Assembly (NCBI GenBank): GCA_014729595.1
Contig: WJJU01000142.1
Coordinates: 1-9,372, forward strand
Direction of reading: 5' to 3'
DNA length: 9,372 nucleotides
DNA from: Chitinivibrionales bacterium
Lineage (GTDB): Bacteria > Fibrobacterota > Chitinivibrionia > Chitinivibrionales > WJMI01
Shown here: piece after piece, positions 1 to 5,354 of the stretch
How positions within the stretch are numbered: position 1 is the first letter of the stretch
How the letters are laid out: each line of letters begins with the position of its first letter
Notes under the pieces: model-generated
Seen by the model: only the letters and a program-made list of their open reading frames with translations
Databases searched by the model: none
What the model was told of the DNA's origin: nothing
Program-made: the position numbers and the translations under genes

Positions 1-1
1 C

Positions 2-85
2 GAAAAGATGCTCTCGAAGAACACTACATTTATTCTGGATCCCCAAACCCCGCCTATCGATTTGCTCAAGAAGCAAGCGCAATGA
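2..85 (+). CDS. C-terminal end of an upstream SPFH (HflK-like) protein, partial
   Basis: Only the last 27 codons are in the window, ending in TGA at 83-85. I chose this frame because its translation (EKMLSKNTTFILDPQTPPID, then LLKKQAQ) resembles both the C-terminal tail of HflK proteins and the tail of the next gene, which has ITKILADRSVKTHMVPSGRL followed by YLPVRR. A second frame is also open, from base 1 to a TAA at 103-105 that overlaps the next ATG, but its translation shows no family likeness. The gene lies 19 bp before the next SPFH gene in the same direction, so the two probably form an operon of paralogues, as hflK and hflC do. Most of the protein is outside the window, so the family call is inference. 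Confidence 0.55.
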   Translation, partial: EKMLSKNTTFILDPQTPPIDLLKKQAQ

Positions 86-93
86 TGGACAAT

Positions 94-99
94 GGAGAG
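94..99 (+). promoter_or_regulatory. Ribosome binding site of the SPFH gene
   Basis: GGAGAG sits 5 bases before the ATG at 105 and supports that start. It lies after the TGA at 83-85 of the upstream gene, which fits translation of two separate cistrons on one message. Confidence 0.6.
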
Positions 100-104
100 A
101 ACTA

Positions 105-1328
105 ATGCCGGCTGATCGCTCGGAGCATAAGACCTCGGACCATTCTTCAGGTTCGGCACAGAGTGAGAACGAACGGCTCTCGGCGCACGAACATGATCGT
201 CGGTCAATGGCCGGCGCGTTCGGTTTTGGGCTGCGCATAGTCAAAATTGTCTTGGTTGTGCTTGCAGCTTCGTTTTTACTGAGCAACCTTCACTGGGTCC
301 CTGAGGGATACATCGCGGTTCAGTCTCGCTGGGGCCGTCTGGCCGGCAAAGGCTCCGGGCTGGTACGGGGGCCGGGGGGACCGTATGTTTCCATGCCGCC
401 GCCAATCGGGCGCGTCCTTCGTATTCCCACCACCGTCCAGACCGTCGCCGTTGACAAGGCGTTTTTGTTTGAAGGTCCTGAGAAGGACGGTGTCCGGGTT
501 CGGACGCATGCGCCACAGGCTTTTCGGCCAGGTCTCGAAGGGTCACTCATCACCGGTGACCGTAATATCGTTCAGGGTACCTGGACCGTGCACTATCGAG
601 TCGATTATCGTCCCCAGACTCCCGGCGAGACTGATGGTGTTCTCCGATTTGTGTACGAAATCGGAACGATCGACCGTGCACGGACCATGGTACTTCAGGC
701 CACGGAAGCGGCAATTGTTGCGGTTGTAGCGGGTACACCGGTTGCGGATTTTGTAGCCGGCCGGATCGACAGCGATCGTATCAGATCATTAGTGCAGAAC
801 AAGCTCGATTCTCTCGGCCTTGTCGTCACGAATGTCTCCACCAGTAGCAATCGGGTACCGCAAGCCGTTGCGGCCGCATTCCAGGCAGTTAACAGCGCCG
901 AAAGCGAAAAGGCACTGGAAATGGAAAAGGCGGTGCGATACCGTGTCTCAAAAATGAGTGAAGCGGCGGGGAGCAATTGGGAGACGCTGCTTGGGCTGAT
1001 CGATCGCTATGAAGATGTCGGCAAAAGAGGTCATACGGGCCGGATCGACTCGGTTTTTGACGAGATCGAAAAACTCCTACTGTCGGGGGATGTGGGTGGA
1101 TTCGCCGCCCAAACCCTAAGCAAGGCCCGAACAGATAAAACCCGCACAATTGAACGAGCCCGCGCTCAAGCCACTCGTTTTACGCAACTGTTGGCCTCGC
1201 ACGCTGAGGCCCCGGAAGTCCTGTACAATGAAATGCTCCAGGATGCGATAACAAAAATCCTAGCTGACCGGAGTGTGAAGACGCACATGGTGCCTTCGGG
1301 AAGGCTTTATTTGCCGGTTCGGCGATGA
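105..1328 (+). CDS. SPFH/prohibitin-domain membrane protein, HflK-like
   Basis: This 407-residue protein has a polar N-terminus (1-40), one membrane segment (about 43-62) and an SPFH domain (about 64-265). HflK-type landmarks are WVPEGYIAVQSRWGRL (64-79), LITGDRNIVQGTWTVHYRV (148-166), QATEAAIVAVV (198-208) and NRVPQAVAAAFQAVNSAE (249-266). A helical tail at 345-390 rich in Arg, Ala and Glu matches the usual coiled coil. In E. coli, HflK and HflC form an inner-membrane cage around the protease FtsH; a comparable scaffold role is inferred here. Residues about 286-340, with AAGSNWETLLGLIDRYEDVG, are extra compared with E. coli HflK. I recall a similar insertion in planctomycete homologues. The ATG at 105 has GGAGAG at 94-99 in front of it. 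The gene follows another SPFH gene by 19 bp, so a heteromeric pair is likely. Exact HflK or HflC orthology cannot be decided. Confidence 0.85.
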   Translation: MPADRSEHKTSDHSSGSAQSENERLSAHEHDRRSMAGAFGFGLRIVKIVLVVLAASFLLSNLHWVPEGYIAVQSRWGRLAGKGSGLVRGPGGPYVSMPPPIGRVLRIPTTVQTVAVDKAFLFEGPEKDGVRVRTHAPQAFRPGLEGSLITGDRNIVQGTWTVHYRVDYRPQTPGETDGVLRFVYEIGTIDRARTMVLQATEAAIVAVVAGTPVADFVAGRIDSDRIRSLVQNKLDSLGLVVTNVSTSSNRVPQAVAAAFQAVNSAESEKALEMEKAVRYRVSKMSEAAGSNWETLLGLIDRYEDVGKRGHTGRIDSVFDEIEKLLLSGDVGGFAAQTLSKARTDKTRTIERARAQATRFTQLLASHAEAPEVLYNEMLQDAITKILADRSVKTHMVPSGRLYLPVRR

Positions 1329-1365
1329 TGCAAAAGGGGGCACCCTGGAATGCAAACCATTCTTC

Positions 1366-1390
1366 TCCCGTCGGAATTTGTCCGATGGGA
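1366..1390 (+). terminator. Hairpin 38 bp after the SPFH stop, possible terminator
   Basis: TCCCGTCGGA (1366-1375) pairs with TCCGATGGGA (1381-1390) over 10 bp, including one G-U pair, around the loop ATTTG. No T tract follows, so it is not a standard Rho-independent terminator. It may act as a 3'-end stabiliser for the SPFH message or help Rho-dependent release. Confidence 0.4.
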
Positions 1391-1439
1391 CCTTCAGCAG
1401 AGGCTACGCGGAAGACGAATTTCTCCACTGTACTGTAAA

Positions 1440-1459
1440 CGGAGCATTTTACGGCTCCG
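1440..1459. repeat. Small inverted repeat (CGGAGC/GCTCCG)
   Basis: CGGAGC at 1440-1445 and GCTCCG at 1454-1459 form a 6-bp stem with an 8-base loop. Only a broken, weakly T-rich sequence follows on the plus strand. It could be a secondary termination signal for the SPFH operon, but support is weak. Confidence 0.3.
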
Positions 1460-1649
1460 GGCAATTGGATTTGTTTCCTCCTGATTTCCTTGCCTTGAAA
1501 TTTTCGGTTGGGTCGAATTTGACAGCGTGTCCTAATCGAACGGCTATGCCCATGCCGCCAATAAGCTCCAGTGCGAATTTCCTAGCCGGCTATCCTTCGT
1601 CTGTTCACAAACACAGGTAAGCGGAGTTCGGATTTGGACTGCCGCCGCG

Positions 1650-1677
1650 GAATTGATTGCATTTACCGAATCAATTC
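1650..1677. repeat. Inverted repeat, 9-bp perfect arms
   Basis: GAATTGATT (1650-1658) and AATCAATTC (1669-1677) are exact reverse complements around a 10-base loop. Neither strand has a T tract next to it. Its role is unknown: it could be a protein-binding palindrome or an RNA hairpin at the end of the phosphatase read-through transcript. Confidence 0.45.
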
Positions 1678-1733
1678 GAGCGGAATCGAGTAACGTTGAA
1701 AGCCGTCGGTTGGGGATAAATGCGCATGAACCC

Positions 1734-1777
1734 AAAAAGAAAAAAAGAGGCGAAACCCAAAGTGGGTTTCGCCTCTT
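1734..1777 (-). terminator. Rho-independent terminator of the phosphatase gene
   Basis: Arms at 1745-1758 and 1764-1777 are perfect 14-bp reverse complements around a 5-base loop (AAAGT on plus). On the plus strand the left side is preceded by an A-rich run (1734-1746, one G inside), which reads as a U tract directly after the stem in the minus-strand transcript. The hairpin begins 49 bases past the phosphatase stop. The plus side of the stem is followed by GACTG, so it should act mainly in the minus direction. Confidence 0.88.
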
Positions 1778-1786
1778 GACTGTAAC

Positions 1787-1820
1787 AAAAGAGCCGACGA
1801 CGGGATGCCGCCGCTCTTTT
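1787..1820 (-). terminator. Second, proximal terminator-like hairpin of the phosphatase gene
   Basis: AAAAGAGC (1787-1794) and GCTCTTTT (1813-1820) form an 8-bp outer stem. An inner short stem with a wobble pair (CGGC with GTCG, read on minus) is possible. On the minus strand the stem ends in TTTT, and it starts only 6 bases beyond the stop codon. With the stronger hairpin at 1734-1777 it makes a tandem arrangement. Confidence 0.6.
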
Positions 1821-1826
1821 GCCGAC

Positions 1827-3503
1827 TTAGTACGTGGCCATGATGTCGAGCGCCTGCTGAGGCACCCAGACCTGTTCCGTAGCCGGGACCTTAACTACAA
1901 GACCCTCGAGGTCGTAAGTATCGACGGTTGTGCCATTGTCGATTTCAAGAACGTCCCTGTTGATCTCCATTCGCGCCGTCGCCGTTGGAAGGCTCACAAC
2001 GACGGTTGGGTTGGAGTATTCGGTAGGATCGTCGTCTTCGATCGTGTAGTCGGTGAGTTTCCGGAACAAACGATTATTCGCGGCGTTTACGCTCATACCA
2101 AGAGCATTGAAAATCATCGAGGCGATCTTGGTATTGTCGATGGTCCCAAGCACACGGTTGGTGCCCCAGGTCCACAACGGTACATCTTCACCGTTGTGAC
2201 CGTGGCTGGTCCAGCCGATACCGGTATAGGTCTTGCTGACATAGCGAGCCAGCGCGTAGTTGAAAGAACCGGCATCTCCCGCCTGTAGAGCCTGAATTTC
2301 GGCAACATCGGGCGACGTCAGGGTGATACCCCACCACGTTTGCACCGTGCTGATGATATTGGCTTCGGAATAATCGCCACCGAGCTTTTTCTCGACTCCG
2401 CCACTGGTAAGCTTCATGCCGGCAAGAGGACCAAGCAGGTCGTCCACTTTAATACCGGTGTAGCTCCAGTTCCAACTGCGGTTTCCGATATCCATACCAC
2501 CGCAGTTATGGTCAGGGAAGCCGATAACCGAGGTCTCATTGTTGGCATCAGCGAAATCTTTGGCCACCTGAACGGCGGAATCGAATGCCAAGAAGTCGGT
2601 AACCATGTAAATAGGATCGTTATTATGGCCACCCCAGTCAACCTGGCTGCCTTCGACCATCAGGAAGAAGCCATCAGGATCCTGCGAAAGAATCTCGATT
2701 GCCTTCTGAGTCATCTCGGCAATTGTCGGCTGAGTCGGATGAAACTCGTTGCGATCGAGATCCGCGTCCATGTGGCTGTCGTCGAAAAGACCCCAAACTT
2801 TGCCACTCAAGACCGAAGCCATGCCATCCTTGCTGTCTACGAATTTGTAGCCCTTGTCGGCAAGCACATCCATCAGGTTCTGGCCGTCCGTACGTCTACC
2901 GTCCCAAACATCGCCAAAGGATGTGGTGTAGCTCGAGCCCGAAGGAATAAGGTGACGAGCACCACCACCGAAGACAACATCGATATCATTGTGAACCATG
3001 TGTTCCATGATATCATTGTCCCAACCGCGATCCTGAATATGGCTTGCGTAGGCGGCCGGCGTAGCATGGGTGATACGGCTGGTAGAAATAAGGCCAACAG
3101 CCTTGCCTTGCAAACGCGCTGCTTCGAGAACCGTTGCAAGCGGACGGTGGTCGAGGTCGGCGTTGGAATACTCTGCTTCATAGGTAGTCAAATTGCGACT
3201 GGTGTCCGGGCCAAGACCAAGATAGCGGGCAGTAGTTTTAAAACTCGTGGCAAAGGCGGTTGCGGCAGCAGCCGAGCCGGTAATGACCGAATTGGCCATA
3301 TCGGTTTTTACCAAGCCGGTCGTCATCTGATCCACGGCCAGGGGGGCACCCTTTTTCCAGCGAGCCAACGTCATGATGCTGGGACCACAACCATCGGGTA
3401 TCATCACCACAATATTTTTAGGAGCAGCGGACTGTGGCGCTGCAAACGTGGTGACGGCCATTGCAAGAACCGCCGCGGAAGCGGCAAAAGTCTTCTTAAG
3501 CAT
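1827..3503 (-). CDS. Alkaline phosphatase (PhoA family), secreted
   Basis: This 558-residue protein belongs to the metal-dependent alkaline phosphatase family, which hydrolyses phosphomonoesters in the periplasm or outside the cell. It starts with a Sec signal peptide (MLKKTFAASAAVLAMAVTTF, cut near residues 21-26). Family motifs in order are IPDG (35-38, metal Asp37), ITGSAAAATAFAT (74-86, nucleophile Ser77), THATPA (145-150), VEGSQVDWGGH (283-293, ligands Glu284, Asp289 and His293), DH (331-332) and HGHNGEDVP (434-442, ligand His436). His146 and Trp290 replace the Asp153 and Lys328 of E. coli PhoA, as in the Vibrio/animal type. The residue before Ser77 is Gly where Asp is usual. A tail of about 85 residues (475-558) has no motif I recognise. 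The frame is open further upstream, but the ATG at 3503 starts the signal peptide and has AGGAGG 6 bases before it. The gene appears monocistronic, with tandem terminators. The symbol phoA would fit the family, but orthology is unproven. Confidence 0.93.
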   Translation of the reverse strand: MLKKTFAASAAVLAMAVTTFAAPQSAAPKNIVVMIPDGCGPSIMTLARWKKGAPLAVDQMTTGLVKTDMANSVITGSAAAATAFATSFKTTARYLGLGPDTSRNLTTYEAEYSNADLDHRPLATVLEAARLQGKAVGLISTSRITHATPAAYASHIQDRGWDNDIMEHMVHNDIDVVFGGGARHLIPSGSSYTTSFGDVWDGRRTDGQNLMDVLADKGYKFVDSKDGMASVLSGKVWGLFDDSHMDADLDRNEFHPTQPTIAEMTQKAIEILSQDPDGFFLMVEGSQVDWGGHNNDPIYMVTDFLAFDSAVQVAKDFADANNETSVIGFPDHNCGGMDIGNRSWNWSYTGIKVDDLLGPLAGMKLTSGGVEKKLGGDYSEANIISTVQTWWGITLTSPDVAEIQALQAGDAGSFNYALARYVSKTYTGIGWTSHGHNGEDVPLWTWGTNRVLGTIDNTKIASMIFNALGMSVNAANNRLFRKLTDYTIEDDDPTEYSNPTVVVSLPTATARMEINRDVLEIDNGTTVDTYDLEGLVVKVPATEQVWVPQQALDIMATY

Positions 3504-3509
3504 TTCGTT

Positions 3510-3515
3510 CCTCCT
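3510..3515 (-). promoter_or_regulatory. Ribosome binding site of the phosphatase, decides its start
   Basis: The plus strand reads CCTCCT, giving a perfect AGGAGG on the minus strand, 6 bases before the ATG at 3503. It selects the signal-peptide start over in-frame codons that run another 48 residues upstream to 3647. Confidence 0.85.
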
Positions 3516-3854
3516 ACTTGAGACTAAAGATTCCCGCCCTTTGCAGTTTTTTGCATACGGTAGCCTATAACGCATATGCATGTACCGCACCGGATCGGTA
3601 TTCAGTATGGAATGCGATAAATATGGACATCGAAGAAGGTATACCACTCACGAAGGTATTTGGCCGAAAGCGATGTCCCCTGTGAGGCAAAATGTTTTCA
3701 GCGAACCTCCTTTCATTCGATTTTTTGATATCCAATTGCCTCCCCTTGAAAACAATCGATCGGCATCAGGTGAGTGTGATTAAAAAATAAGACTGTAATA
3801 CTAGTAAATGAATAATAGAATGTTAGAATAATAATAAGATAGGCTGTGGATTTA

Positions 3855-3922
3855 GGTTTTTGCGTTGTCCTTAAGCCGCGGTAGGCTTACATAGAAATAT
3901 TCGTCTATGGACTACAAAAACC
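3855..3922 (+). other. Possible structured RNA element (three-helix junction) in the glycosyltransferase leader
   Basis: GGTTTTTG (3855-3862) pairs with CAAAAACC (3915-3922) and encloses two exact hairpins. These are TAAGCC (3872-3877) with GGCTTA (3884-3889), and CATAGA (3890-3895) with TCTATG (3904-3909). The two inner helices touch end to end (3889/3890), as coaxially stacked helices in a three-way junction do. The pairing is complementary on both strands, so the direction is not fixed; plus is assumed because a gene starts at 4082. It matches no riboswitch consensus I know. Confidence 0.4.
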
Positions 3923-3975
3923 AAACATCTTGCTAATAATAACCAAACATATAAACACCAATTTAACGTTTCTTC

Positions 3976-3986
3976 GGGGGTAGCTA
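3976..3986 (+). promoter_or_regulatory. ops-like element upstream of the glycosyltransferase
   Basis: GGGGGTAGCTA matches 9 of 11 positions of the enterobacterial ops consensus GGCGGTAGCNT. It lies 96 bases before the ATG at 4082 in a long leader of a polysaccharide gene, where ops elements recruit the NusG paralogue RfaH. The same GGGGTAGC occurs in the leader of the export gene (7984-7991). Function is inference only. Confidence 0.3.
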
Positions 3987-4018
3987 TACCTTTATGGTTA
4001 CCTTCACCTATGGTTGAG

Positions 4019-4036
4019 CAGGCACTATTTTGCCTG
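4019..4036 (+). repeat. Hairpin in the leader of the glycosyltransferase
   Basis: CAGGCA (4019-4024) and TGCCTG (4031-4036) form a 6-bp stem with loop CTATTT, 45 bases before the start codon. No long T tract follows. It could be part of a pause or attenuator structure downstream of the ops-like word. Confidence 0.4.
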
Positions 4037-4081
4037 AGAGCATAAATAACCAGTCATATCAGTAGATCGGAAGCTTAAAAT

Positions 4082-5224
4082 ATGGATTCCAGTCCCATTG
4101 CAATAGTGTATCGTGATCAGCTCCTTATGTTGTCGGAGACATTTATCATAAACCAAGTTTCTTTTTATAGTCGTTACATTCCCAAGTTGGTGGGTGCTCG
4201 CCGGGTGAATGAACACAATTTGGATGATTTTGATATGTTTCTCGTCAGGCATGGACCCTTTGGTCTTCTATATGAAACATCATACAAATTATTGGCATTT
4301 GCACCTCATTTGTCGCGATATATGAAGAAAACATCACCGGCAGTAGTGCATGCGCATTTTGGGAAGGATGCAACTTTCCTTGTGCCCCTTATTGAGCGCT
4401 TACAATTACCGTTCATGGTGACTTATCATGGGACGGATTCCTATACCAGCGATGAGTGGAAAAGGAGGCAGCGTAATCTTAGCAACAGAGTGTATCTTCG
4501 TCGGAGAAATCGCCTAATAGAAACTGCTGATCTATTCATCGCGGTCTCACAGCATGTGAAAGCAGGGCTTATTCGACAGGGAATTCCGGAAAGTAAGATT
4601 ATTGTTCACTATATTGGGATAAATGTTGATCATTTCACACCGGTTTGGGACAAACCGAAAGATCCGGTTGTCCTTTTCGTTAGTAGATTATTTGATTACA
4701 AAGGTTGTGATTATCTGATTGAGGCGATGTGTCGTGTTTGCCGACATGTCCAGGGTGCGCGTCTCGTTATTATAGGTGACGGGCCTTGTCGTAGCGAATT
4801 AAAGCAATTGGCCGCGCACCGACGCCTCCCATGTGAATTCTTAGGTGCTCAGAGCCATAAAGTCGTCAGGCAATGGATGGAAAAGGCGGCGGTGTTCAGC
4901 GTCCCAAGCTTTTGGGAGGGGTTGCCGACAGCGGTCCAGGAGGCTATGGCGATGGGATTGCCGATGGCGCTGTTTGATATTCCGCCGGTTCGAGAGGCCG
5001 TAGGCAATGCGCTTCTCGCTGAATGCCTGGCTCCACCGAAAGATGTGCGCCGCCTCTCGGAAATTATAATCCAGTTTCTCAACAATAAAGAGCGAAGCGC
5101 CAAATTCAGTAGAGAAGCACGCCGGCGTGTAACGGAGTTCTTTGATATCCGCAAGCAGACACATCGCTTGGAGAGCATATATGATGAGGTGAGCGGAGCC
5201 TCCAAAAAAGGAAAAAATCATTAA
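4082..5224 (+). CDS. GT4-family glycosyltransferase (WcaL/AmsK-like)
   Basis: This 380-residue retaining glycosyltransferase has a GT-B fold and would transfer a sugar from an NDP-sugar to a lipid-linked glycan at the cytoplasmic membrane. The N-terminal acceptor lobe has LSETFIINQ (17-25), typical of the colanic-acid WcaL/AmsK group, then HAHFG (90-94) and YHGTDSYTSDE (115-125). The donor lobe has FVSRLFDYKGCDYLIEA (199-215), VIIGDGP (229-235) and the E-x7-E motif in FWEGLPTAVQEAMAMGLP (277-294), with Glu279 and Glu287. The length is usual for the family. GGAAG at 4069-4073 is a modest ribosome binding site 8 bases before the ATG. The first half of the gene is clearly more AT-rich than the second, which may reflect mosaic origin. 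The gene stands alone on plus, facing the next operon. Donor and acceptor sugars cannot be told. Confidence 0.9.
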   Translation: MDSSPIAIVYRDQLLMLSETFIINQVSFYSRYIPKLVGARRVNEHNLDDFDMFLVRHGPFGLLYETSYKLLAFAPHLSRYMKKTSPAVVHAHFGKDATFLVPLIERLQLPFMVTYHGTDSYTSDEWKRRQRNLSNRVYLRRRNRLIETADLFIAVSQHVKAGLIRQGIPESKIIVHYIGINVDHFTPVWDKPKDPVVLFVSRLFDYKGCDYLIEAMCRVCRHVQGARLVIIGDGPCRSELKQLAAHRRLPCEFLGAQSHKVVRQWMEKAAVFSVPSFWEGLPTAVQEAMAMGLPMALFDIPPVREAVGNALLAECLAPPKDVRRLSEIIIQFLNNKERSAKFSREARRRVTEFFDIRKQTHRLESIYDEVSGASKKGKNH

Positions 5225-5354
5225 GCATTGCTGTCACCGTAAAATTGCCTTACTACTACCTAAATGGTATGCTGAATCATTAACCTCATACACTATATTG
5301 CGATCAAATAATTGTTAATTGTTTTTACGGATTAAAAAAAGTATTTCTTCAAGG
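5225..5354. other. AT-rich spacer between convergent glycosyltransferase genes
   Basis: CCGTAAAA (5237-5244) and TTTTACGG (5323-5330) are exact reverse complements 78 bases apart, and a run of seven A lies at 5334-5340. No compact stem with a T tract is visible, so I call no intrinsic terminator for either gene, although two converging transcripts must end here. Confidence 0.4.

Larger units (their letters stand above)
1329..1733. other. Gene-free stretch between convergent genes
   Basis: No convincing gene is seen here on either strand. Short open frames (such as 1378-1620 on plus and 1544-1735 on minus) lack good start signals and recognisable protein sequence. What the stretch does hold is three hairpins: 1366-1390, 1440-1459 and 1650-1677. 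Composition resembles the flanking GC-richer DNA, so it may be the eroded remains of a gene, but I cannot name one. The SPFH gene enters from the left and the phosphatase terminators sit at the right edge. Confidence 0.5.
3516..4081. other. Divergent intergenic region between phosphatase and glycosyltransferase
   Basis: No credible gene is seen. The left third is of mixed composition and should hold the phosphatase promoter. It contains the palindrome GCATATGC (3572-3579) and ATACCTTC twice on the minus strand, in a 17-bp period (3635-3642 and 3652-3659). From about 3780 the sequence becomes strongly AT-rich and should hold the promoter and long leader of the glycosyltransferase gene. That leader contains a multi-helix fold (3855-3922), an ops-like word (3976-3986) and a hairpin (4019-4036). 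I could not pick a sigma-70 promoter with confidence on either strand. Confidence 0.55.

Noticed and set aside
1..105. Alternative reading of the left edge in frame 1, ending in a TAATG overlap with the SPFH gene
   Set aside because: The overlap is attractive, but the translation lacks any likeness to SPFH tails, whereas frame 2 does resemble them.
1501..1560. T-arm-like GGGTCGAATTT suggesting a tRNA
   Set aside because: No acceptor stem, D arm, anticodon arm or 3' CCA end can be drawn around it.
1378..1620. Short plus-strand open frame of 80 codons after the SPFH gene
   Set aside because: It begins with a TTG inside a hairpin, lacks a ribosome binding site, and the translation resembles no protein I know.
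1653..2288. Plus-strand open frame of 211 codons across the end of the phosphatase gene
   Set aside because: It runs through the terminator hairpins and antisense to the phosphatase C-terminus, with no start signal or known motif.
2340..3521. Long plus-strand open frame (393 codons) opposite the phosphatase gene
   Set aside because: It is antisense to a gene with full family motifs; its translation is rich in Arg, His and Cys without any recognisable domain, as expected from GC-rich antisense codons.
3580..3783. Plus-strand open frame of 67 codons upstream of the phosphatase
   Set aside because: It occupies the expected phosphatase promoter, has no ribosome binding site, and its sequence is not protein-like.
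5237..5330. CCGTAAAA/TTTTACGG as ends of a small mobile element
   Set aside because: The arms are only 8 bp with no flanking direct repeat and no coding content, so this is better seen as a chance repeat in AT-rich DNA.
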